A stretch of DNA of 64,000 bases, taken from contig NC_085047.1 in NCBI RefSeq assembly GCF_963662255.1, positions 23,379,258 to 23,443,257 of the forward strand, written 5' to 3'. Both the position numbers and the translations under genes were made by a program. Below are positions 22,095 through 34,519 of this stretch, in pieces (position 1 is the stretch's first letter; each line of letters opens with the position of its first letter). The stretch is from Cinclus cinclus (taxonomy: Eukaryota; Chordata; Aves; Passeriformes; Cinclidae). The notes below the pieces were generated by a model. It saw nothing but the letters and a program-made list of their open reading frames with translations, ran no database searches and was not told the origin of the DNA.

Positions 22095-23475
22095 TTCTAG
22101 GCGAGTTCTAGCCGAGAAGCTTTCCGTCTCCATTCACGAGACAAGAAAGGCAGAAGGCAAGGGCACCCAGGGTTGAGAAGAAAAGTGCGCGTAGCGAGCT
22201 CGTTGCGGCAGAAGCGAAAGCCAGGAGCAGCGCGCTCGGTGCGAGAAGTAGAGGGCGCTTCGCCTCCTTGGGAAGGAAATCGCGTCTGGGCACGAACGAC
22301 AGCCAGCGAAGCTTCAGGAACAACAGGCTGTTCTGCTCAGCGTACGAGCCTGAAGTGAGTGGCAAGGGGTAAGCGGGCAGTTCCAAGGCATCTAGCTTTC
22401 CTGCTAGCAATGCCATTTCTACCCTGCCGTGCAAAACGTTGTCCTTTGCCGTTATGCTCCGAGATGCAGAGAGCACGTCGGCAGACGCAGTGCAGAGGGA
22501 AAGGACACAGTATCCTTGGGAGTGTGACGCCGCTTAGGCGGGCAAAGCAGAAAGGTGCCGCCCTGCACCGGCTTTGACTGCCTGAGCTTCCTTGCTAGGA
22601 CAGCACCTGTCGAAAGCTGGCAACTAGGCTGCCAGAGTGCAGAATGTAGGCGGTGCGGCACGCTTGCTTGCCGAAAGCCAGTATCAGCGAGACAGCGTGC
22701 TAGGCTCTGTTTCACAGCTCCTTGGAGAACACGCACTGGAAGAATGCCGTCTCTGTTCCGCAAAAGCTCTGCCCCAGTGAAAGGTGGAAGAAGCAGCCTG
22801 TGGCCACGGGCAGAGCTGGTCAACAGCTGCGCCTAACTTTCCCAAGCTGCGAGAGCATTCGCAGCCGAGTTCTGCTTTGACAGAGCTATTGGTGAACTTT
22901 TGCGGTCCCGGAAGCTGCTGAAACCAAGGCTGTGTTCCGCCTCTTCATTCTTGGCTTTCTGTGCTCCAGCGAGTTGTCAAGCTCGGACACGGCATTCAGC
23001 TTTGCCGCCTCTCTGCACGGAAAGCACTAGACAGAACTAGTGTGCTTCGTGCATGCTCTCTCCTCGCTTTTATGGTCACGGCTCTGCTTTTTGCTTGGCA
23101 GCGTTCACAGGGTCCACGGCGTACCTCTTGCACAGCGAGAGGTGGCCGGCGAGGAATACTTGCTGGCTTAAGTCGTTCCATGCTCAAGGCATTCATCAGA
23201 GCAACACAGTGTGGGAAAAGAGGAGGGAACATTGCAGGACAAATTTCTATGCCGGGACATTATTGTCTGCGAGAAAGCTCTCCGGAGCGCTAGTATTTGG
23301 CCAGGCTGAAATCAGCGCCACGGGAAGCCAATCTGACAAGCGGAGTGCAAACGAGCGCGGCGATATGGGGCCGCTTGGCAGGTGGCCGAAGAAAGACGGC
23401 TGCCCCGTGAATGTGGTGCCAGAAGGCAAGTTTCAGCAGGGCGTTCCGGGCCAGCTCAATGTGCAGCCGCAGTTG
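22095..23475. repeat. Satellite unit 17 (1,381 bp)
   Basis: Haplotype a/g/g/g/a/c/g/g/A3/c plus private 1181a (position 23275). It is the counterpart of unit 15 and the last copy with g810. Confidence 0.98.
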
Positions 23476-24855
23476 TTCTAGGCGAGTTCTAGCCGAGAAG
23501 CTTTCCGTCTCCATTCACGAGACAAGAAAGGCAGAAGGCAAGGGCACCCAGGGTTGAGAAGAAAAGTGCGCGTAGCGAGCTCGTTGCGGCAGAGGCGAAA
23601 GCCAGGAGCAGCGCGCTCGGTGCGAGAAGTAGAGGGCGCTTCGCCTCCTTGGGAAGGAAATCGCGTCTGGGCACGAACGACAGCCAGCGAAGCTTCAGGA
23701 ACAACAGGCTGTTCTGCTCAGCGTACGAGCCTGAAGTGAGTGGCAAGGGGTAAGCGGGCAGTTCCAAGGCATCTAGCTTTCCTGCTAGCAATGCCATTTC
23801 TACCCTGCCGTGCAAAACGTTGTCCTTTGCCGTTATGCTCCGAGATGCAGAGAGCACGTCGGCAGACGCAGTGCAGAGGGAAAGGACACAGTATCCTTGG
23901 GAGTGTGACGCCGCTTAGGCGGGCAAAGCAGAAAGGTGCCGCCCTGCACCGGCTTTGACTGCCTGAGCTTCCTTGCTAGGACAGCACCTGTCGAAAGCTG
24001 GCAACTAGGCTGCCAGAGTGCAGAATGTAGGCGGTGCGGCACGCTTGCTTGCCGAAAGCCAGTATCAGCGAGACAGCGTGCTAGGCTCTGTTTCACAGCT
24101 CCTTGGAGAACACGCACTTGAAGAATGCCGTCTCTGTTCCGCAAAAGCTCTGCCCCAGTGAAAGGTGGAAGAAGCAGCCTGTGGCCACGGGCAGAGCTGG
24201 TCAACAGCTGCGCCTAACTTTCCCAAGCTGCGAGAGCATTCGCAGCCGAGTTCTGCTTTGACAGAGCTATTGGTGAACTTTTGCAGTCCCGGAAGCTGCT
24301 GAAACCAAGGCTGTGTTCCGCCTCTTCATTCTTGGCTTTCTGTGCTCCAGCGAGTTGTCAAGCTCGGACACGGCATTCAGCTTTGCCGCCTCTCTGCACG
24401 GAAAGCACTAGACAGAACTAGTGTGCTTCGTGCATGCTCTCTCCTCGCTTTTATGGTCACGGCTCTGCTTTTTGCTTGGCAGCGTTCACAGGGTCCACGG
24501 CGTACCTCTTGCACAGCGAGAGGTGGCCGGCGAGGAATACTTGCTGGCTTAAGTCGTTCCATGCTCAAGGCATTCATCAGAGCAACACAGTGTGGGAAAA
24601 GAGGAGGGAACATTGCAGGACAAATTTCTATGCCGGGACATTATTGTCTGCGAGACTGCTCTCCGGAGCGCTAGTATTTGGCCAGGCTGAAATCAGCGCC
24701 ACGGGAAGCCAATCTGACAAGCGGAGTGCAACGAGCGCGGCGATATGGGGCCGCTTGGCAGGTGGCCGAAGAAAGACGGCTGCCCCGTGAATGTGGTGCC
24801 AGAAGGCAAGTTTCAGCAGGGCGTTCCGGGCCAGCTCAATGTGCAGCCGCAGTTG
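23476..24855. repeat. Satellite unit 18 (1,380 bp)
   Basis: Haplotype g/t/a/g/a/c/g/g/A2/c plus 1182t (position 24657), a transversion shared with units 20, 29 and 33. It starts the mostly 1,380-bp right-hand region. Confidence 0.98.
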
Positions 24856-26235
24856 TTCTAGGCGAGTTCTAGCCGAGAAGCTTTCCGTCTCCATTCACGA
24901 GACAAGAAAGGCAGAAGGCAAGGGCACCCAGGGTTGAGAAGAAAAGTGCGCGTAGCGAGCTCGTTGCGGCAGAAGCGAAAGCCAGGAGCAGCGCGCTCGG
25001 TGCGAGAAGTAGAGGGCGCTTCGCCTCCTTGGGAAGGAAATCGCGTCTGGGCACGAACGACAGCCAGCGAAGCTTCAGGAACAACAGGCTGTTCTGCTCA
25101 GCGTACGAGCCTGAAGTGAGTGGCAAGGGGTAAGCGGGCAGTTCCAAGGCATCTAGCTTTCCTGCTAGCAATGCCATTTCTACCCTGCCGTGCAAAACGT
25201 TGTCCTTTGCCGTTATGCTCCGAGATGCAGAGAGCACGTCGGCAGACGCAGTGCAGAGGGAAAGGACACAGTATCCTTGGGAGTGTGACGCCGCTTAGGC
25301 GGGCAAAGCAGAAAGGTGCCACCCTGCACCGGCTTTGACTGCCTGAGCTTCCTTGCTAGGACAGCACCTGTCGAAAGCTGGCAACTAGGCTGCCAGAGTG
25401 CAGAATGTAGGCGGTGCGGCACGCTTGCTTGCCGAAAGCCAGTATCAGCGAGACAGCGTGCTAGGCTCTGTTTCACAGCTCCTTGGAGAACACGCACTGG
25501 AAGAATGCCGTCTCTGTTCCGCAAAAGCTCTGCCCCAGTGAAAGGTGGAAGAAGCAGCCTGTGGCCACGGGCAGAGCTGGTCAACAGCTGCGCCTAACTT
25601 TCCCAAGCTGCGAGAGCATTCGCAGCCGAGTTCTGCTTTGACAGAGCTATTGGTGAACTTTTGCAGTCCCGGAAGCTGCTGAAACCAAGGCTGTGTTCCG
25701 CCTCTTCATTCTTGGCTTTCTGTGCTCCAGCGAGTTGTCAAGCTCGGACACGGCATTCAGCTTTGCCGCCTCTCTGCACGGAAAGCACTAGACAGAACTA
25801 GTGTGCTTCGTGCATGCTCTCTCCTCGCTTTTATGGTCACGGCTCTGCTTTTTGCTTGGCAGCGTTCACAGGGTCCACGGCGTACCTCTTGCACAGCGAG
25901 AGGTGGCCGGCGAGGAATACTTGCTGCCTTAAGTCGTTCCATGCTCAAGGCATTCATCAGAGCAACACAGTGTGGGAAAAGAGGAGGGAACATTGCAGGA
26001 CAAATTTCTATGCCGGGACATTATTTTCTGCGAGACAGCTCTCCGGAGCGCTAGTATTTGGCCAGGCTGAAATCAGCGCCACGGGAAGCCAATCTGACAA
26101 GCGGAGTGCAACGAGCGCGGCGATATGGGGCCGCTTGGCAGGTGGCCGAAGAAAGACGGCTGCCCCGTGAATGTGGTGCCAGAAGGCAAGTTTCAGCAGG
26201 GCGTTCCGGGCCAGCTCAATGTGCAGCCGCAGTTG
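24856..26235. repeat. Satellite unit 19 (1,380 bp)
   Basis: Haplotype a/g/a/g/a/c/c/g/A2/c plus 466a (position 25321, shared with unit 34) and private 1171t (position 26026). It is the first copy with c1072. Confidence 0.98.
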
Positions 26236-27615
26236 TTCTAGGCGAGTTCTAGCCGAGAAGCTTTCCGTCTCCATTCACGAGACAAGAAAGGCAGAAGGCA
26301 AGGGCACCCAGGGTTGAGAAGAAAAGTGCGCGTAGCGAGCTCGTTGCGGCAGAAGCGAAAGCCAGGAGCAGCGCGCTCGGTGCGAGAAGTAGAGGGCGCT
26401 TCGCCTCCTTGGGAAGGAAATCGCGTCTGGGCACGAACGACAGCCAGCGAAGCTTCAGGAACAACAGGCTGTTCTGCTCAGCGTACGAGCCTGAAGTGAG
26501 TGGCAAGGGGTAAGCGGGCAGTTCCAAGGCATCTAGCTTTCCTGCTAGCAATGCCATTTCTACCCTGCCGTGCAAAACGTTGTCCTTTGCCGTTATGCTC
26601 CGAGATGCAGAGAGCACGTCGGCAGACGCAGTGCAGAGGGAAAGGACACAGTATCCTTGGGAGTGTGACGCCGCTTAGGCGGGCAAAGCAGAAAGGTGCC
26701 GCCCTGCACCGGCTTTGACTGCCTGAGCTTCCTTGCTAGGACAGCACCTGTCGAAAGCTGGCAACTAGGCTGCCAGAGTGCAGAATGTAGGCGGTGCGGC
26801 ACGCTTGCTTGCCTAAAGCCAGTATCAGCGAGACAGCGTGCTAGGCTCTGTTTCACAGCTCCTTGGAGAACACGCACTTGAAGAATGCCGTCTCTGTTCC
26901 GCAAAAGCTCTGCCCCAGTGAAAGGTGGAAGAAGCAGCCTGTGGCCACGGGCAGAGCTGGTCAACAGCTGCGCCTAACTTTCCCAAGCTGCGAGAGCATT
27001 CGCAGCCGAGTTCTGCTTTGACAGAGCTATTGGTGAACTTTTGCAGTCCCGGAAGCTGCTGAAACCAAGGCTGTGTTCCGCCTCTTCATTCTTGGCTTTC
27101 TGTGCTCCAGCGAGTTGTCAAGCTCGGACACGGCATTCAGCTTTGCCGCCTCTCTGCACGGAAAGCACTAGACAGAACTAGTGTGCTTCGTGCATGCTCT
27201 CTCCTCGCTTTTATGGTCACGGCTCTGCTTTTTGCTTGGCAGCGTTCACAGGGTCCACGGCGTACCTCTTGCACAGCGAGAGGTGGCCGGCGAGGAATAC
27301 TTGCTGGCTTAAGTCGTTCCATGCTCAAGGCATTCATCAGAGCAACACAGTGTGGGAAAAGAGGAGGGAACATTGCAGGACAAATTTCTATGCCGGGACA
27401 TTATTGTCTGCGAGACTGCTCTCCGGAGCGCTAGTATTTGGCCAGGCTGAAATCAGCGCCACGGGAAGCCAATCTGACAAGCGGAGTGCAACGAGCGCGG
27501 CGATATGGGGCCGCTTGGCAGGTGGCCGAAGAAAGACGGCTGCCCCGTGAATGTGGTGCCAGAAGGCAAGTTTCAGCAGGGCGTTCCGGGCCAGCTCAAT
27601 GTGCAGCCGCAGTTG
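26236..27615. repeat. Satellite unit 20 (1,380 bp)
   Basis: Haplotype a/t/a/g/a/c/g/g/A2/c plus 1182t and private 579t (position 26814). It is the only copy joining a119 with t644, so it looks recombinant between unit 18-like and unit 19-like copies. Confidence 0.98.
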
Positions 27616-28995
27616 TTCTAGGCGAGTTCTAGCCGAGAAGCTTTCCGTCTCCATTCACGAGACAAGAAAGGCAGAAGGCAAGGGCACCCAGGGTTGAGAA
27701 GAAAAGTGCGCGTAGCGAGCTCGTTGCGGCAGAGGCGAAAGCCAGGAGCAGCGCGCTCGGTGCGAGAAGTAGAGGGCGCTTCGCCTCCTTGGGAAGGAAA
27801 TCGCGTCTGGGCACGAACGACAGCCAGCGAAGCTTCAGGAACAACAGGCTGTTCTGCTCAGCGTACGAGCCTGAAGTGAGTGGCAAGGGGTAAGCGGGCA
27901 GTTCCAAGGCATCTAGCTTTCCTGCTAGCAATGCCATTTCTACCCTGCCGTGCAAAACGTTGTCCTTTGCCGTTATGCTCCGAGATGCAGAGAGCACGTC
28001 GGCAGACGCAGTGCAGAGGGAAAGGACACAGTATCCTTGGGAGTGTGACGCCGCTTAGGCGGGCAAAGCAGAAAGGTGCCGCCCTGCACCGGCTTTGACT
28101 GCCTGAGCTTCCTTGCTAGGACAGCACCTGTCGAAAGCTGGCAACTAGGCTGCCAGAGTGCAGAATGTAGGCGGTGCGGCACGCTTGCTTGCCGAAAGCC
28201 AGTATCAGCGAGACAGCGTGCTAGGCTCTGTTTCACAGCTCCTTGGAGAACACGCACTGGAAGAATGCCGTCTCTGTTCCGCAAAAGCTCTGCCCCAGTG
28301 AAAGGTGGAAGAAGCAGCCTGTGGCCACGGGCAGAGCTGGTCAACAGCTGCGCCTAACTTTCCCAAGCTGCGAGAGCATTCGCAGCCGAGTTCTGCTTTG
28401 ACAGAGCTATTGGTGAACTTTTGCAGTCCCGGAAGCTGCTGAAACCAAGGCTGTGTTCCGCCTCTTCATTCTTGGCTTTCTGTGCTCCAGCGAGTTGTCA
28501 AGCTCGGACACGGCATTCAGCTTTGCCGCCTCTCTGCACGGAAAGCACTAGACAGAACTAGTGTGCTTCGTGCATGCTCTCTCCTCGCTTTTATGGTCAC
28601 GGCTCTGCTTTTTGCTTGGCAGCGTTCACAGGGTCCACGGCGTACCTCTTGCACAGCGAGAGGTGGCCGGCGAGGAATACTTGCTGGCTTAAGTCGTTCC
28701 ATGCTCAAGGCATTCATCAGAGCAACACAGTGTGGGAAAAGAGGAGGGAACATTGCAGGACAAATTTCTATGCCGGGACATTATTGTCTGCGAGACAGCT
28801 CTCCGGAGCGCTAGTATTTGGCCAGGCTGAAATCAGCGCCACGGGAAGCCAATCTGACAAGCGGAGTGCAACGAGCGCGGCGATATGGGGCCGCTTGGCA
28901 GGTGGCCGAAGAAAGACGGCTGCCCCGTGAATGTGGTGCCAGAAGGCAAGTTTCAGCAGGGCGTTCCGGGCCAGCTCAATGTGCAGCCGCAGTTG
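27616..28995. repeat. Satellite unit 21 (1,380 bp)
   Basis: Haplotype g/g/a/g/a/c/g/g/A2/c with no private change seen. It is indistinguishable from units 30 and 32 at tracked sites. Confidence 0.98.
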
Positions 28996-30376
28996 TTCTA
29001 GGCGAGTTCTAGCCGAGAAGCTTTCCGTCTCCATTCACGAGACAAGAAAGGCAGAAGGCAAGGGCACCCAGGGTTGAGAAGAAAAGTGCGCGTAGCGAGC
29101 TCGTTGCGGCAAAGGCGAAAGCCAGGAGCAGCGCGCTCGGTGCGAGAAGTAGAGGGCGCTTCGCCTCCTTGGGAAGGAAATCGCGTCTGGGCACGAACGA
29201 CAGCCAGCGAAGCTTCAGGAACAACAGGCTGTTCTGCTCAGCGTACGAGCCTGAAGTGAGTGGCAAGGGGTAAGCGGGCAGTTCCAAGGCATCTAGCTTT
29301 CCTGCTAGCAATGCCATTTCTACCCTGCCGTGCAAAACGTTGTCCTTTGCCGTTATGCTCCGAGATGCAGAGAGCACGTCGGCAGACGCAGTGCAGAGGG
29401 AAAGGACACAGTATCCTTGGGAGTGTGACGCCGCTTAGGCGGGCAAAGCAGAAAGGTGCCGCCCTGCACCGGCTTTGACTGCCTGAGCTTCCTTGCTAGG
29501 ACAGCACCTGTCGAAAGCTGGCAACTAGGCTGCCAGAGTGCAGAATGTAGGCGGTGCGGCACGCTTGCTTGCCGAAAGCCAGTATCAGCGAGACAGCGTG
29601 CTAGGCTCTGTTTCACAGCTCCTTGGAGAACACGCACTGGAAGAATGCCGTCTCTGTTCCGCAAAAGCTCTGCCCCAGTGAAAGGTGGAAGAAGCAGCCT
29701 GTGGCCACGGGCAGAGCTGGTCAACAGCTGCGCCTAACTTTCCCAAGCTGCGAGAGCATTCGCAGCCGAGTTCTGCTTTGACAGAGCTATTGGTGAACTT
29801 TTGCAGTCCCGGAAGCTGCTGAAACCAAGGCTGTGTTCCGCCTCTTCATTCTTGGCTTTCTGTGCTCCAGCGAGTTGTCAAGCTCGGACACGGCATTCAG
29901 CTTTGCCGCCTCTCTGCACGGAAAGCACTAGACAGAACTAGTGTGCTTCGTGCATGCTCTCTCCTCGCTTTTATGGTCACGGCTCTGCTTTTTGCTTGGC
30001 AGCGTTCACAGGGTCCACGGCGTACCTCTTGCACAGCGAGAGGTGGCCGGCGAGGAATACTTGCTGGCTTAAGTCGTTCCATGCTCAAGGCATTCATCAG
30101 AGCAACACAGTGTGGGAAAAGAGGAGGGAACATTGCAGGACAAATTTCTATGCCGGGACATTATTGTCTGCGAGACAGCTCTCCGGAGCGCTAGTATTTG
30201 GCCAGGCTGAAATCAGCGCCACGGGAAGCCAATCTGACAAGCGGAGTGCAAACGAGCGCGGCGATATGGGGCCGCTTGGCAGGTGGCCGAAGAAAGACGG
30301 CTGCCCCGTGAATGTGGTGCCAGAAGGCAAGTTTCAGCAGGGCGTTCCGGGCCAGCTCAATGTGCAGCCGCAGTTG
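28996..30376. repeat. Satellite unit 22 (1,381 bp)
   Basis: Haplotype g/g/a/g/a/c/g/g/A3/c plus private 117a (position 29112). It is the first of four consecutive copies that have the long A-run again. Confidence 0.98.
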
Positions 30377-31757
30377 TTCTAGGCGAGTTCTAGCCGAGAA
30401 GCTTTCCGTCTCCATTCACGAGACAAGAAAGGCAGAAGGCAAGGGCACCCAGGGTTGAGAAGAAAAGTGCGCGTAGCGAGCTCGTTGCGGCAGAAGCGAA
30501 AGCCAGGAGCAGCGCGCTCGGTGCGAGAAGTAGAGGGCGCTTCGCCTCCTTGGGAAGGAAATCGCGTCTGGGCACGAACGACAGCCAGCGAAGCTTCAGG
30601 AACAACAGGCTGTTCTGCTCAGCGTACGAGCCTGAAGTGAGTGGCAAGGGGTAAGCGGGCAGTTCCAAGGCATCTAGCTTTCCTGCTAGCAATGCCATTT
30701 CTACCCTGCCGTGCAAAACGTTGTCCTTTGCCGTTATGCTCCGAGATGCAGAGAGCACGTCGGCAGACGCAGTGCAGAGGGAAAGGACACAGTATCCTTG
30801 GGAGTGTGACGCCGCTTAGGCGGGCAAAGCAGAAAGGTGCCGCCCTGCACCGGCTTTGACTGCCTGAGCTTCCTTGCTAGGACAGCACCTGTCGAAAGCT
30901 GGCAACTAGGCTGCCAGAGTGCAGAATGTAGGCGGTGCGGCACGCTTGCTTGCCGAAAGCCAGTATCAGCGAGACAGCGTGCTAGGCTCTGTTTCACAGC
31001 TCCTTGGAGAACACGCACTGGAAGAATGCCGTCTCTGTTCCGCAAAAGCTCTGCCCCAGTGAAAGGTGGAAGAAGCAGCCTGTGGCCACGGGCAGAGCTG
31101 GTCAACAGCTGCGCCTAACTTTCCCAAGCTGCGAGAGCATTCGCAGCCGAGTTCTGCTTTGACAGAGCTATTGGTGAACTTTTGCAGTCCCGGAAGCTGC
31201 TGAAACCAAGGCTGTGTTCCGCCTCTTCATTCTTGGCTTTCTGTGCTCCAGCGAGTTGTCAAGCTCGGACACGGCATTCAGCTTTGCCGCCTCTCTGCAC
31301 GGAAAGCACTAGACAGAACTAGTGTGCTTCGTGCATGCTCTCTCCTCGCTTTTATGGTCACGGCTCTGCTTTTTGCTTGGCAGCGTTCACAGGGTCCACG
31401 GCGTACCTCTTGCACAGCGAGAGGTGGCCGGCGAGGAATACTTGCTGGCTTAAGTCGTTCCATGCTCAAGGCATTCATCAGAGCAACACAGTGTGGGAAA
31501 AGAGGAGGGAACATTGCAGGACAAATTTCTATGCCGGGACATTATTGTCTGCGAGACAGCTCTCCGGAGCGCTAGTATTTGGCCAGGCTGAAATCAGCGC
31601 CACGGGAAGCCAATCTGACAAGCGGAGTGCAAACGAGCGCGGCGATATGGGGCCGCTTGGCAGGTGGCCGAAGAAAGACGGCTGCCCCGTGAATGTGGTG
31701 CCAGAAGGCAAGTTTCAGCAGGGCGTTCCGGGCCAGCTCAATGTGCAGCCGCAGTTG
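30377..31757. repeat. Satellite unit 23 (1,381 bp)
   Basis: Haplotype a/g/a/g/a/c/g/g/A3/c. It is indistinguishable from unit 24, which suggests a recent one-unit duplication. Confidence 0.98.
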
Positions 31758-33138
31758 TTCTAGGCGAGTTCTAGCCGAGAAGCTTTCCGTCTCCATTCAC
31801 GAGACAAGAAAGGCAGAAGGCAAGGGCACCCAGGGTTGAGAAGAAAAGTGCGCGTAGCGAGCTCGTTGCGGCAGAAGCGAAAGCCAGGAGCAGCGCGCTC
31901 GGTGCGAGAAGTAGAGGGCGCTTCGCCTCCTTGGGAAGGAAATCGCGTCTGGGCACGAACGACAGCCAGCGAAGCTTCAGGAACAACAGGCTGTTCTGCT
32001 CAGCGTACGAGCCTGAAGTGAGTGGCAAGGGGTAAGCGGGCAGTTCCAAGGCATCTAGCTTTCCTGCTAGCAATGCCATTTCTACCCTGCCGTGCAAAAC
32101 GTTGTCCTTTGCCGTTATGCTCCGAGATGCAGAGAGCACGTCGGCAGACGCAGTGCAGAGGGAAAGGACACAGTATCCTTGGGAGTGTGACGCCGCTTAG
32201 GCGGGCAAAGCAGAAAGGTGCCGCCCTGCACCGGCTTTGACTGCCTGAGCTTCCTTGCTAGGACAGCACCTGTCGAAAGCTGGCAACTAGGCTGCCAGAG
32301 TGCAGAATGTAGGCGGTGCGGCACGCTTGCTTGCCGAAAGCCAGTATCAGCGAGACAGCGTGCTAGGCTCTGTTTCACAGCTCCTTGGAGAACACGCACT
32401 GGAAGAATGCCGTCTCTGTTCCGCAAAAGCTCTGCCCCAGTGAAAGGTGGAAGAAGCAGCCTGTGGCCACGGGCAGAGCTGGTCAACAGCTGCGCCTAAC
32501 TTTCCCAAGCTGCGAGAGCATTCGCAGCCGAGTTCTGCTTTGACAGAGCTATTGGTGAACTTTTGCAGTCCCGGAAGCTGCTGAAACCAAGGCTGTGTTC
32601 CGCCTCTTCATTCTTGGCTTTCTGTGCTCCAGCGAGTTGTCAAGCTCGGACACGGCATTCAGCTTTGCCGCCTCTCTGCACGGAAAGCACTAGACAGAAC
32701 TAGTGTGCTTCGTGCATGCTCTCTCCTCGCTTTTATGGTCACGGCTCTGCTTTTTGCTTGGCAGCGTTCACAGGGTCCACGGCGTACCTCTTGCACAGCG
32801 AGAGGTGGCCGGCGAGGAATACTTGCTGGCTTAAGTCGTTCCATGCTCAAGGCATTCATCAGAGCAACACAGTGTGGGAAAAGAGGAGGGAACATTGCAG
32901 GACAAATTTCTATGCCGGGACATTATTGTCTGCGAGACAGCTCTCCGGAGCGCTAGTATTTGGCCAGGCTGAAATCAGCGCCACGGGAAGCCAATCTGAC
33001 AAGCGGAGTGCAAACGAGCGCGGCGATATGGGGCCGCTTGGCAGGTGGCCGAAGAAAGACGGCTGCCCCGTGAATGTGGTGCCAGAAGGCAAGTTTCAGC
33101 AGGGCGTTCCGGGCCAGCTCAATGTGCAGCCGCAGTTG
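31758..33138. repeat. Satellite unit 24 (1,381 bp)
   Basis: Haplotype a/g/a/g/a/c/g/g/A3/c, the same as unit 23 at every site checked. Confidence 0.98.
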
Positions 33139-34519
33139 TTCTAGGCGAGTTCTAGCCGAGAAGCTTTCCGTCTCCATTCACGAGACAAGAAAGGCAGAAG
33201 GCAAGGGCACCCAGGGTTGAGAAGAAAAGCACGCGTAGCGAGCTCGTTGCGGCAGAGGCGAAAGCCAGGAGCAGCGCGCTCGGTGCGAGAAGTAGAGGGC
33301 GCTTCGCCTCCTTGGGAAGGAAATCGCGTCTGGGCACGAACGACAGCCAGCGAAGCTTCAGGAACAACAGGCTGTTCTGCTCAGCGTACGAGCCTGAAGT
33401 GAGTGGCAAGGGGTAAGCGGGCAGTTCCAAGGCATCTAGCTTTCCTGCTAGCAATGCCATTTCTACCCTGCCGTGCAAAACGTTGTCCTTTGCCGTTATG
33501 CTCCGAGATGCAGAGAGCACGTCGGCAGACGCAGTGCAGAGGGAAAGGACACAGTATCCTTGGGAGTGTGACGCCGCTTAGGCGGGCAAAGCAGAAAGGT
33601 GCCGCCCTGCACCGGCTTTGACTGCCTGAGCTTCCTTGCTAGGACAGCACCTGTCGAAAGCTGGCAACTAGGCTGCCAGAGTGCAGAATGTAGGCGGTGC
33701 GGCACGCTTGCTTGCCGAAAGCCAGTATCAGCGAGACAGCGTGCTAGGCTCTGTTTCACAGCTCCTTGGAGAACACGCACTGGAAGAATGCCGTCTCTGT
33801 TCCGCAAAAGCTCTGCCCCAGTGAAAGGTGGAAGAAGCAGCCTGTGGCCACGGGCAGAGCTGGTCAACAGCTGCGCCTAACTTTCCCAAGCTGCGAGAGC
33901 ATTCGCAGCCGAGTTCTGCTTTGACAGAGCTATTGGTGAACTTTTGCAGTCCCGGAAGCTGCTGAAACCAAGGCTGTGTTCCGCCTCTTCATTCTTGGCT
34001 TTCTGTGCTCCAGCGAGTTGTCAAGCTCGGACACGGCATTCAGCTTTGCCGCCTCTCTGCACGGAAAGCACTAGACAGAACTAGTGTGCTTCGTGCATGC
34101 TCTCTCCTCGCTTTTATGGTCACGGCTCTGCTTTTTGCTTGGCAGCGTTCACAGGGTCCACGGCGTACCTCTTGCACAGCGAGAGGTGGCCGGCGAGGAA
34201 TACTTGCTGCCTTAAGTCGTTCCATGCTCAAGGCATTCATCAGAGCAACACAGTGTGGGAAAAGAGGAGGGAACATTGCAGGACAAATTTCTATGCCGGG
34301 ACATTATTGTCTGCGAGACAGCTCTCCGGAGCGCTAGTATTTGGCCAGGCTGAAATCAGCGCCACGGGAAGCCAATCTGACAAGCGGAGTGCAAACGAGC
34401 GCGGCGATATGGGGCCGCTTGGCAGGTGGCCGAAGAAAGACGGCTGCCCCGTGAATGTGGTGCCAGAAGGCAAGTTTCAGCAGGGCGTTCCGGGCCAGCT
34501 CAATGTGCAGCCGCAGTTG
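33139..34519. repeat. Satellite unit 25 (1,381 bp)
   Basis: Haplotype g/g/a/g/a/c/c/g/A3/c plus a private adjacent double change 92c and 93a (33230-33231, TG in other copies). It is the last copy with the long A-run and the only one combining A3 with c1072. Confidence 0.98.
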
